From an uncultured Prevotella sp. (GTDB lineage Bacteria; Bacteroidota; Bacteroidia; Bacteroidales; Bacteroidaceae): a stretch of 18,215 nt of DNA. Positions 1-6,675 of the stretch are shown here, piece after piece. Made by a program: the position numbers and the translations under genes. The notes below the pieces were generated by a model. The model ran no database searches. It saw only the letters and a list, made by a program, of their open reading frames with translations, and had not been told where the DNA came from. Location of the stretch: the NCBI GenBank assembly GCA_900542795.1, contig UQPD01000035.1:1-18215 (forward strand), in the 5' to 3' direction. Each line of letters begins with the position of its first letter. Within the stretch, counting starts at the first letter, position 1.

Positions 1-41
1 GCGTAAGATCGTCGGCAGCGTCAGATGTGTATAAGAGACAG
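1..41 (+). other. Illumina Nextera adapter left on the contig end (artefact)
   Basis: Bases 1-8 (GCGTAAGA) match the Nextera i5 index known as S517/N517. Bases 9-41 match the Nextera Read 1 transposase adapter, whose last 19 bases (23-41) are the Tn5 mosaic end. The order index, primer, mosaic end is that of a library molecule, so this is untrimmed sequencing adapter and not organism DNA. The identification is from memory of the published oligonucleotides. Genomic sequence should be taken to begin at about base 42, and this end of the contig is a library or assembly boundary. Confidence 0.97.
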
Positions 42-90
42 GCTGTGTATAAAAGCCTTTTTTTTACATTAAAAGCTATCATCTTACTGA

Positions 91-106
91 TATTTTTGTA
101 AATTTG
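91..106 (+). promoter_or_regulatory. Putative -7 elements upstream of transketolase
   Basis: Two abutting matches to the Bacteroidota -7 consensus TAnnTTTG are seen: TATTTTTG (91-98) and TAAATTTG (99-106). Either would start transcription about 35-45 bases before the chosen ATG at 149. No convincing TTTG -33 element lies 19-21 bases upstream of either, and the nearby adapter means native upstream DNA is short, so the promoter call is tentative. Confidence 0.4.
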
Positions 107-148
107 CACCAAAAATATTTTTGCCACAAAACAAATTTGAATATAGCA

Positions 149-2179
149 ATGTCAATGGAACATTCAAAAGAGCTCATGAATCTTGCTGCCGACAACATTC
201 GTATTTTGGCTGCAAGTATGGTAGAGAACGCTAAGTCGGGACACCCTGGTGGCGCCATGGGAGGTGCTGACTTTATTAACGTCCTCTATTCCGAATTTCT
301 TAACTTTGATCCCGAAGAAGCTACATGGCGCTGTCGTGACCGTTTCTTCCTCGACCCGGGACACATGTCGCCAATGCTGTATTCACAATTGGCACTTATT
401 GGTAACTACACTATCGACGAACTTAAACAGTTCCGTCAGTGGGGTTCGCCTACTCCTGGACATCCTGAGGTATGTCAGACTCGTGGTATCGAAAACACAA
501 GTGGTCCCCTCGGTCAAGGTCATACTTATGCTGTAGGTGCTGCCATTGCTGCAAAGGCTTTGTATGCACGCACAGGAAACCCTGGTTTTAACAAAGAAAA
601 AATCTACGCCTACATCTCAGATGGTGGTGTGCAAGAGGAAATCTCACAAGGTGCTGGTCGTATTGCAGGTCACCTCGGTTTGAATAACCTTATTATGTTC
701 TTTGATGCTAATGAGGTGCAGCTTTCAACCGATACTTCTGCCGTTATTTCTGAGGATACAGGCATGAAATATCGTTCTTGGAATTGGAACGTAATTGAAG
801 TTGACGGAAATGACCCCGACCAAATTCGCGAGGCTTTGAAGGCTGCTAATGCTGAAGAAGCACGTCCTACACTCATTATAGGTCATTGTGTAATGGGTAA
901 GGGTGCTCGTAAGGCTGATGGCACTTCTTATGAACGTAACTGCAAAACACATGGTGCTCCCCTTGGTGGCGATGCCTATATAAATACGATAAAGAATTTG
1001 GGTGGTGACCCTGAAAATCCTTTCGTTATTCGTGAAGAAGTACAGAAAATGTACGATGAACGTAAGGCTGAACTTCGTAAGATTGTGGCAGAACGTCGTG
1101 CAGAAGAAAAAATTTGGGAAGAAGCTAACCCCGAAAAGGCTGCTCTCTTGAACGATTGGATGGCAGGTAAACTTCCTCATATTCCTTGGGAAACAATTGA
1201 GCAGAAACCTAATTCACCCACTCGCAATGGCTCGTCAGTTTGTTTGAGTCTTCTCTCTGAGTATGTACCCAATATGATTGTTTCATCGGCTGACCTTTGC
1301 AACTCAGATAAAACAGATGGATTCTTGAAGCATACTACGGAAATTACACGCACAAACTTTGCTGGTGGTTTCTTGCAGGCAGGTGTTTCAGAGTTGACTA
1401 TGGCTTGCGTTTGCATCGGTATGATGCTTCATGGTGGTATTATCACTGCTATGGGTACGTTCTTTGTGTTCTCAGACTATATGAAGCCCGCCATTCGTAT
1501 GGCAGCTTTGATGGAAGTTCCCGTAAAGTTTGTATGGACACACGATGCTTTCCGTGTAGGCGAGGATGGTCCTACTCACGAACCTGTTGAGCAAGAAGCA
1601 CAAATCCGCTTGATGGAAAAATTAAAGAACCACAGCGGCCGCGATAGTGTACGTGTGCTTCGTCCTTGTGATGTTCACGCTGTAACAGAGTGTTGGAAGA
1701 TGGCAATGGAAAATATGGATACTCCTACCGCTTTGATTTTCAGCCGTCAGAATGTAAACGATCTTCCTGCAGGTACTGAATATAAGGAGGGAGTGCTTCA
1801 TGGTGCTTATGCCGTAGTGAAGGAGGAAAATCCTGATGTAATTTTGGTAGCTTCAGGCTCAGAAGTTAGTACCTTGGTTGATACTGCTGCTTTATTGAAA
1901 GAAGATGGCGTAAAAGCTCGCGTGGTAAGTTGTCCGAGCGAAGGTCTTTTCCGTCGTCAGAGCAAGGAGTATCAAGAAGCATTGCTCCCTACAGGTGGTA
2001 AAATCTTTGCACTTACAGCAGGATTGCCTGTAACTTTCGAAGGTATTGCTGGCTCTAATGGTAAAGTTTATGGTCTTGACAGCTTCGGCTTTAGTGCACC
2101 CTATAAGGTGTTGGATGAGAAGTTGGGCTTTACTCCACAAAACATTCACAAGGAAGTTTTGGCTTACTTGAATAAGTAA
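149..2179 (+). CDS. tkt: Transketolase
   Basis: Thiamine-diphosphate enzyme of the non-oxidative pentose phosphate pathway; it moves two-carbon units between ketose and aldose phosphates in the cytoplasm. The protein is 676 residues, normal for the family. The N-terminal domain has SGHPGG (30-35), the GHMSP histidine segment (71-75), GPLGQGH (119-125) and a TPP/Mg site of SDGG (157-160) followed by N188, where the usual GDG reads SDG. The second domain carries a GVSELTM segment with the likely catalytic glutamate and FRVGEDGPTHEP, which is typical of transketolase substrate histidine regions. The frame is open back to a TTG at 104, but that codon lies inside a -7 promoter match, so ATG 149 is preferred; ATG 155 is possible. 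rpiB follows in the same direction and pathway. Confidence 0.95.
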   Translation: MSMEHSKELMNLAADNIRILAASMVENAKSGHPGGAMGGADFINVLYSEFLNFDPEEATWRCRDRFFLDPGHMSPMLYSQLALIGNYTIDELKQFRQWGSPTPGHPEVCQTRGIENTSGPLGQGHTYAVGAAIAAKALYARTGNPGFNKEKIYAYISDGGVQEEISQGAGRIAGHLGLNNLIMFFDANEVQLSTDTSAVISEDTGMKYRSWNWNVIEVDGNDPDQIREALKAANAEEARPTLIIGHCVMGKGARKADGTSYERNCKTHGAPLGGDAYINTIKNLGGDPENPFVIREEVQKMYDERKAELRKIVAERRAEEKIWEEANPEKAALLNDWMAGKLPHIPWETIEQKPNSPTRNGSSVCLSLLSEYVPNMIVSSADLCNSDKTDGFLKHTTEITRTNFAGGFLQAGVSELTMACVCIGMMLHGGIITAMGTFFVFSDYMKPAIRMAALMEVPVKFVWTHDAFRVGEDGPTHEPVEQEAQIRLMEKLKNHSGRDSVRVLRPCDVHAVTECWKMAMENMDTPTALIFSRQNVNDLPAGTEYKEGVLHGAYAVVKEENPDVILVASGSEVSTLVDTAALLKEDGVKARVVSCPSEGLFRRQSKEYQEALLPTGGKIFALTAGLPVTFEGIAGSNGKVYGLDSFGFSAPYKVLDEKLGFTPQNIHKEVLAYLNK

Positions 2180-2199
2180 AATGAAATAGAATTTCTGCT

Positions 2200-2279
2200 T
2201 TTTGAAAGTTTAAAGGTTTATGAGAGTTAACGAAAACTTTGATTGTAGTTGAAACTTGTAAACTTTTAAACTTTCAAAA
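2200..2279. repeat. Long inverted repeat between tkt and rpiB
   Basis: The 21-base arms 2200-2220 and 2259-2279 are reverse complements except for one position, which becomes a G-U pair in RNA. The intervening segment is 38 bases. The arms are AT-rich (cores TTTGAAAGTTTAAA and TTTAAACTTTCAAA) and the right arm ends 19 bases before the rpiB ATG. There is no T-tract after it, so a simple intrinsic terminator is unlikely. It may be a dispersed intergenic repeat or an mRNA stem between two co-transcribed genes. Confidence 0.75.
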
Positions 2280-2298
2280 TGCTCAAATAAAAGAAAAT

Positions 2299-2724
2299 AT
2301 GATAGGACTTGCAAGTGATCATGCTGGCTATGACTTAAAGCAGTATGTGAAACAATATCTTGAGGAAAAAGGTATTGAATACAAGGATTATGGTACATAT
2401 AGCACTGATAGCTGTGATTATCCCGACTTTGCACACGCATTAGCAAGAGGGATTGAACAGTGTGAAGTAGAAAAAGGTATCGCAATCTGTGGTAGTGGTG
2501 AGGGTATTTCAATGACCTTAAATAAGCATCAACAAATTCGTGCAGCTTTGGTTTGGATTCCTGAAATTGCGCATATGACACGTCTTCATAACGATGCTAA
2601 CGTGTTGGTAATGCCTGGTCGCTACATTGACAATGCTACTGCTCACGATATTATGGAAGAATTCTTCAATACGGAGTTTGAAGGAGGACGTCATATCCGT
2701 CGTATTGAAAAAATTCCCGTATAA
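2299..2724 (+). CDS. rpiB: Ribose-5-phosphate isomerase B
   Basis: Interconverts ribose 5-phosphate and ribulose 5-phosphate, next to transketolase in the same pathway. The 141-residue protein fits the RpiB/LacAB family length. Visible motifs are SDHAGY (6-11), the catalytic cysteine in ICGSGEGISM (C64, loop 65-69), the phosphate/substrate segment RLHNDANVLVMPGR (95-108) and the family C-terminus EGGRHIRRIEKI. An open frame extends upstream to 2239, but those 20 residues lie across the inverted repeat and lack family similarity, so ATG 2299 in the A-rich context before IGLASDHAG is chosen. No separate promoter was seen, so co-transcription with tkt is likely but the intervening stem could modulate it. 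Confidence 0.95.
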   Translation: MIGLASDHAGYDLKQYVKQYLEEKGIEYKDYGTYSTDSCDYPDFAHALARGIEQCEVEKGIAICGSGEGISMTLNKHQQIRAALVWIPEIAHMTRLHNDANVLVMPGRYIDNATAHDIMEEFFNTEFEGGRHIRRIEKIPV

Positions 2725-2821
2725 AGCATTTGTCATGTGTAAATGGGTGGTGTAAAACCTCTAAATTTGCGCTATAAATATTGATTTCCAGTAAAGAATA
2801 CTGAAAAAAGTGATTCAAAAC

Positions 2822-2853
2822 TTGTTCTGTATCAATCAGATTTCGTATCTTTG
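2822..2853 (+). promoter_or_regulatory. Promoter of the HU gene
   Basis: A -33 core TTG (2822-2824) and a perfect -7 element TATCTTTG (2846-2853) are separated by 21 bases, matching the Bacteroidota sigma-ABfr promoter pattern. Transcription would start near 2860, giving a leader of about 40 bases before the HU start at 2899. A second isolated TAAATTTG lies at 2762-2769 without a clear partner. Confidence 0.75.
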
Positions 2854-2898
2854 CAGTCGCTTTAGTAAAAACGTAAAACAAATAAACACTTAACTAGA

Positions 2899-3189
2899 AT
2901 GACAAAATCGGAAATCATCAAAGCTGTAGCCAATAAGACTGGCGTTGATCGTGGTTCTGTGTCGAAAGTTGTAGAAGCTTTCACTAGCGAAATCAAAACA
3001 GCTTTGCTTGAAGGAAATAGTGTGAGTATGCGTGGTTTTGGTACTTTCTACCTGAAGCGCCGCGCTGAGAAAACAGCTCGTAATATGCAGAGCAATACAA
3101 CCATCATTATTCCCGCACATGATATTGCAGCTTTTAAGCCTGCAAAAGAATTTGCTGTTACGGTAAAAGACAAAAGCACAAACGCTTAA
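2899..3189 (+). CDS. HU-family DNA-binding protein
   Basis: Small nucleoid protein of the HU/IHF family, 96 residues. The start MTKSEIIKAVANKTG is the typical N-terminal helix. SVSMRGFGTFYLKRRAEKTARN (42-63) is the characteristic core and start of the DNA-binding arm, followed by a beta-arm region IIIPAHDIAAFKPAKEF with the conserved KPAKEF end. It presumably binds and bends DNA as a dimer; whether it is the major HU or an IHF-like paralogue cannot be told from sequence alone. It has its own strong promoter, and the next small basic gene follows after 39 bases, so the two are probably co-transcribed. Confidence 0.93.
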   Translation: MTKSEIIKAVANKTGVDRGSVSKVVEAFTSEIKTALLEGNSVSMRGFGTFYLKRRAEKTARNMQSNTTIIIPAHDIAAFKPAKEFAVTVKDKSTNA

Positions 3190-3228
3190 AAATATAACTA
3201 ACATAATTAACCATAAAACGTAATAGGT

Positions 3229-3318
3229 ATGCCTAACGGAAAGAAGAAAAAAAGACACAAGATGTCTACTCACAAACGTAAAAAAAGACTGCGCAAGAAT
3301 CGTCATAAGAGCAAATAA
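3229..3318 (+). CDS. 29-residue AURKAIP1/COX24-like small ribosomal protein
   Basis: A 30-codon frame, ATG at 3229 and TAA at 3316-3318, encodes a 29-residue protein starting MPNGKKKKRHKMSTHKRKK and ending RLRKNRHKSK. More than half the residues are Lys, Arg or His. The pattern KKRHKMSTHKRKKRLRKNRHK resembles the AURKAIP1/COX24 C-terminal domain of mitochondrial mS38 and the tiny bacterial small-subunit protein bS22; Bacteroidota carry short proteins of this type annotated with that domain. The likely role is an rRNA-binding extension of the small ribosomal subunit. It sits 39 bases after the HU gene and ends at a large terminator before an RNase E/G gene, so the context is nucleic-acid metabolism. 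Its size is below usual gene-calling limits. Family assignment is by recognition, not by alignment. Confidence 0.85.
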   Translation: MPNGKKKKRHKMSTHKRKKRLRKNRHKSK

Positions 3319-3352
3319 GCTCGACGTCTCTATAACGAGTCTTTAAATGTAA

Positions 3353-3421
3353 AACGAGTAAACGAGCTTACCCTATGTCCTCAAAAGGGGCATATGAATC
3401 TCGTTTGCTCGTTCTTTTTTT
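3353..3421 (+). terminator. Intrinsic terminator before the RNase E/G gene, with possible alternative stem
   Basis: Arms 3353-3366 (AACGAGTAAACGAG) and 3400-3413 (CTCGTTTGCTCGTT) pair over 14 positions with one G-U, followed at once by CTTTTTTT (3414-3421). This is a clear T-tract terminator for the HU/small ribosomal protein unit. The loop of 33 bases holds its own short GC pairings. Upstream, AAGCTCG (3317-3323) is complementary to CGAGCTT (3363-3369), which overlaps the terminator's 5' arm, so two mutually exclusive folds are possible. Confidence 0.8.
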
Positions 3422-3475
3422 AATAACATTGTAGCCTTGCAATTTATTTGCATGGTCTGCAGAATTAAAATCATC

Positions 3476-5059
3476 ATGACAAGCGAAGTTATTGTAGATG
3501 TAACCAAAAAAGACATTTCCATTGCGTTGCTCGAGGACAAACGACTCGTGGAATATCAGCGTGAGGGTAGGTCAGAACATTTTTCGGTGGGAAACATCTA
3601 CTTGGCAAAGGTTAGAAAACTGATGCCAGGACTGAATGCTTGCTTCGTGAATGTCGGTTACGAACGTGATGCCTTCTTACACTATTTGGATTTGGGTACA
3701 CGTTTTAGCTATCAGGAAAAATTCCTGCAACTTCTGGGTGACGGACGTAAAAATGTTTCGCTCGACAAATTGGGTAAACATGCCGATTTGGAAAAAGACG
3801 GTAGCATACAAAACACACTGAAGGTAGGACAAGAAATCTTAGTGCAAATAGTTAAAGAGCCCATCAACACAAAAGGGCCGAGACTTACCTCTGAACTCTC
3901 GTTTGCTGGACGTTTTCTTGTACTTATTCCATTCAGCGATAAAATTTCCGTTTCATCAAAAATTAAATCGGGAGCCGAACGCACACGCCTTAAACAGCTT
4001 ATTCAGAGCATTAAGCCGAAAGGCTTTGGCGTGATTATTCGCACAGTGGCAGAAGGTATGCGCGTGGCAGAACTCGACAACGAAATGCAGATTTTGCTTA
4101 AGCGTTGGGAAGACACTGTGACAAAAGTGAAACAAGCAAGACGCGAACTTGCCAAACTCCCGATACTGACTTACGAGGAAACAAGCCGAACGGTTGCATT
4201 GCTGCGCGACTTGTTTAACCCTTCGTACGAAAATATTTATGTCAACGATCCTTCAGTCTATAGCGAAGTGAAAAGCTATGTTGGACTGATAGCCCCGCAA
4301 TGTCAGGATATTGTTAAACTCTACAAGGGTAGTGTTCCTATTTTTGACAATTTCTCTGTTACAAAACAAATAAAGACCTCATTGGGCAGAACGGTGACTT
4401 ATAAGCATGGAGCTTATCTTATCATCGAGCAAACTGAGGCTTTGCATGTGGTTGACGTAAATAGTGGTAATCGCTCAAAAAGCTCTGAAGGACAAGAAGA
4501 AAATGCACTCGACGTAAATTTGGGTGCTGCTGATGAGTTAGCGCGCCAACTTAGATTGCGCGATATGGGTGGTATTATCGTGGTGGATTTTATTGATATG
4601 AATCTTCCCGAAAATCGCCAAAAACTCTACGAACGAATGGTCGAGAATATGAAAAAAGACCGCGCTCGACACAGCATCTTGCCTCTTTCAAAATTTGGGC
4701 TCATGCAGATTACCCGCCAACGCGTTCGTCCTGTTATGGACGTTAACGTAGAGGAAACTTGTCCTACTTGTGGAGGTACTGGAAAAATTAAACCCAGCAT
4801 CTTGTTTACAGATTCTCTTGAAACAAAGATTGATACACTCGTAAACAAACTGAATATTAAGCGTTTCCGCCTTTATGTTCACCCGTTTGTTGCAGCTTAC
4901 ATCAACCAAGGTGTATTCTCTATCAAACGACGTTGGCAGTTGAAGTATGGCTTAGGGGTAAAAGTTTATCCCAACCAAAAGTTGGCTTATCTCCAATATT
5001 CCTTCTTTGATATGAATGGCGAAGAAATAATGATGAGACAACAAAACGACATGAAGTAA
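3476..5059 (+). CDS. rng: Ribonuclease E/G
   Basis: Endoribonuclease of the RNase E/G family, acting in rRNA maturation and mRNA decay. The 527-residue protein is RNase G-like in length and has no long C-terminal scaffold. An S1-type domain occupies about residues 35-135, including NIYLAKVRKLMPGLNACFVNVG and a Bacteroidota-like insertion (75-110). The DNase I-like catalytic domain shows both metal aspartates: D327 in HVVDVNSG and D371 in VVDFIDM, equivalent to E. coli RNase E D303 and D346. The zinc-link CPTC motif gives C429 and C432. ATG 3476 (MTSEVIVDV) matches the family start; the frame opens at 3437 but those 13 extra residues look like leader. It is separated from the upstream unit by a strong terminator, so it needs readthrough or its own promoter; the nearest -7-like match (3443-3450) is imperfect. 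Confidence 0.95.
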   Translation: MTSEVIVDVTKKDISIALLEDKRLVEYQREGRSEHFSVGNIYLAKVRKLMPGLNACFVNVGYERDAFLHYLDLGTRFSYQEKFLQLLGDGRKNVSLDKLGKHADLEKDGSIQNTLKVGQEILVQIVKEPINTKGPRLTSELSFAGRFLVLIPFSDKISVSSKIKSGAERTRLKQLIQSIKPKGFGVIIRTVAEGMRVAELDNEMQILLKRWEDTVTKVKQARRELAKLPILTYEETSRTVALLRDLFNPSYENIYVNDPSVYSEVKSYVGLIAPQCQDIVKLYKGSVPIFDNFSVTKQIKTSLGRTVTYKHGAYLIIEQTEALHVVDVNSGNRSKSSEGQEENALDVNLGAADELARQLRLRDMGGIIVVDFIDMNLPENRQKLYERMVENMKKDRARHSILPLSKFGLMQITRQRVRPVMDVNVEETCPTCGGTGKIKPSILFTDSLETKIDTLVNKLNIKRFRLYVHPFVAAYINQGVFSIKRRWQLKYGLGVKVYPNQKLAYLQYSFFDMNGEEIMMRQQNDMK

Positions 5060-5087
5060 GCATCTTTTTTAAAAGATTAAGGCAAAC

Positions 5088-5120
5088 AACCTGGAGCATT
5101 CTTATGTTCCAGGTTTTGTC
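5088..5120 (+). terminator. Terminator after RNase E/G
   Basis: Arms 5088-5099 (AACCTGGAGCAT) and 5104-5115 (ATGTTCCAGGTT) form a 12-bp stem with one G-U around a TCTT loop, followed by TTGTCTTT. It lies 28 bases after the rng stop codon and separates rng from the nqr operon. Confidence 0.85.
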
Positions 5121-5259
5121 TTTATATGGTGTACATACGGCTCTTTGTAAAAGAAAGAATTTTAATCTTTTAACTTGAAACGAAGGATATATTTTTTTGA
5201 ATTGCGTTAAAATATAGCTTTTTATGTTTGATTTTCACATAAATGAACGTACAAAATGC

Positions 5260-5290
5260 TTTGCTCTGTCCGTTTTTATGCGTATTTTTG
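5260..5290 (+). promoter_or_regulatory. Promoter of the nqr operon
   Basis: TTTG (5260-5263) and TATTTTTG (5283-5290) are separated by 19 bases, a full match to the Bacteroidota promoter consensus. The predicted start near 5297 leaves a short leader of about 20 bases before the nqrA ATG at 5317. This also argues against the far-upstream ATG at 5224, which would lie before the promoter. Confidence 0.8.
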
Positions 5291-5316
5291 CACGAAAATA
5301 TATTTTTATTTCTCGA

Positions 5317-6669
5317 ATGAAAACTTTGTACAAAATTAAGAAAGGCTTAGACCTCAAGCTGAAGGGAGAAGCTACTGAAAACCTTACGGTTGCAACACAA
5401 AGCGTGGAGTATGCCGTAATGCCTACAGACTTCCCTGGTATTGTACCTCGCACATTAGTGAAGGAGGGCGATGCAGTGTTGGCAGGTCAAGCATTGTTTG
5501 TGGACAAAGCTACAGAACGCATCCATTTTGTTTCGCCAGTAAGCGGAACCGTGGTTGGCGTTGAGCGTGGCGACCGCAGAAAGCTTTTGCGTTTTCGCGT
5601 AAAAGCAAGTGATAAACAAGACTTTAAGGACTTTGGTGTAAAGGATGTAACAACCTTGACTGGCGATGCTGTTAAAGAGTTGATGCTTGAGAGCGGACTC
5701 TTCGCTTTTATGCGCCAACGTCCTTACGACGTGATTGCAAATCCTTCTGACACGCCCAAAGCCATCTTTATCTCTACTTTCAGCAAGATGCCTTTGGCTG
5801 CAAACTTTAGTTTTGTAGCTAAGGGATTTGAGCAAGACTTTAAGTTGGGTGTAAAGGCTTTGGCAAAGGTTGCAAAGGTTCACTTAGGTATTTGTCCTTG
5901 TCAAATCAATTCAGAGCTTCTTCCTATCGAAGAGGCTGAAGTAAGCGTGTTCGATGGTCCTAACCCCTCGGGTAATGTAGGTGTACACATCAACCACGTA
6001 TCTCCCGTAAATAAGGGTGAGGTTGTATGGACTTTGGGGGCTGAATTAGCCATTGTCTTGGGTCGTTTGCTCCGCACAGGCAAAGTGTCGTTAACTCGTC
6101 GTGTAGCTGTTGCAGGTTCATGCGTTAAGGCTCCTCAGTATGTTGAGACGCTGATTGGTGCACCCTTAGCAGATTTGCTTAAGGGTCAGCTAACCACAAC
6201 CGACCACGTGCGTATCATCAATGGCAATCCCTTTGTGGGATATAAGTCAGCAATAACCGACTTCTTGGGCGCTTTTAGCACAGAAGTTTGTGCCATCCCC
6301 GAGGGTGACAATGTTGATGAAGTGTTTGGTTGGATTGCACCTCGTTTTAATGATTATTCAACTAACCATAGCTACTTCTCGTGGTTGTTGGGTAAAAAGC
6401 GTGCTTACGATCTTGACTGCCGCATAAAGGGTGGCGAACGCCACATGATTATGAGTGCAGAATATGAGCGCGTATTCCCCATGGATATTTATCCTAGCTA
6501 CTTGATAAAGGCTATCATTACAGGCGATATCGATCGTCAGGAAGCACTTGGTATTTACGAGGTGGCACCTGAAGACTTCGCAGTAGCCGAATTTATTGAC
6601 TCTTCAAAGCTCGAACTTCAGCGCATCGTTCGCGAAGGACTCGACATTTTGAGAAAAGAAAACGCATAA
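5317..6669 (+). CDS. nqrA: Na+-translocating NADH:quinone reductase subunit A
   Basis: Cytoplasm-facing subunit of the sodium-pumping NADH:ubiquinone oxidoreductase, a 450-residue protein of the normal NqrA length. It begins MKTLYKIKKGLDLKLKG, typical of NqrA, with a lipoyl/biotinyl-like hybrid motif region (about 38-90: PGIVPRTLVKEGDAVLAGQALFVDK) and no CxxCxxC ferredoxin motifs, which separates it from the related RnfC. The frame is open from 5224, but that start precedes the promoter, so ATG 5317 is chosen. It is the first gene of nqrABCDEF, with nqrB starting 6 bases after its stop. Confidence 0.95.
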   Translation: MKTLYKIKKGLDLKLKGEATENLTVATQSVEYAVMPTDFPGIVPRTLVKEGDAVLAGQALFVDKATERIHFVSPVSGTVVGVERGDRRKLLRFRVKASDKQDFKDFGVKDVTTLTGDAVKELMLESGLFAFMRQRPYDVIANPSDTPKAIFISTFSKMPLAANFSFVAKGFEQDFKLGVKALAKVAKVHLGICPCQINSELLPIEEAEVSVFDGPNPSGNVGVHINHVSPVNKGEVVWTLGAELAIVLGRLLRTGKVSLTRRVAVAGSCVKAPQYVETLIGAPLADLLKGQLTTTDHVRIINGNPFVGYKSAITDFLGAFSTEVCAIPEGDNVDEVFGWIAPRFNDYSTNHSYFSWLLGKKRAYDLDCRIKGGERHMIMSAEYERVFPMDIYPSYLIKAIITGDIDRQEALGIYEVAPEDFAVAEFIDSSKLELQRIVREGLDILRKENA

Positions 6670-6675
6670 AAAAGA

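Noticed and set aside
104..148. Upstream TTG start for transketolase adding 15 residues
   Set aside because: The codon overlaps a -7 promoter match and the extra residues do not look like a transketolase N-terminus.
725..1180. 151-codon minus-strand open frame inside tkt
   Set aside because: Cysteine/phenylalanine-rich shadow of a well-supported gene, with no domain pattern or start signal.
5224..5316. Upstream ATG for nqrA adding 31 residues
   Set aside because: It lies before the full-consensus promoter at 5260-5290, and the conserved protein starts at 5317.
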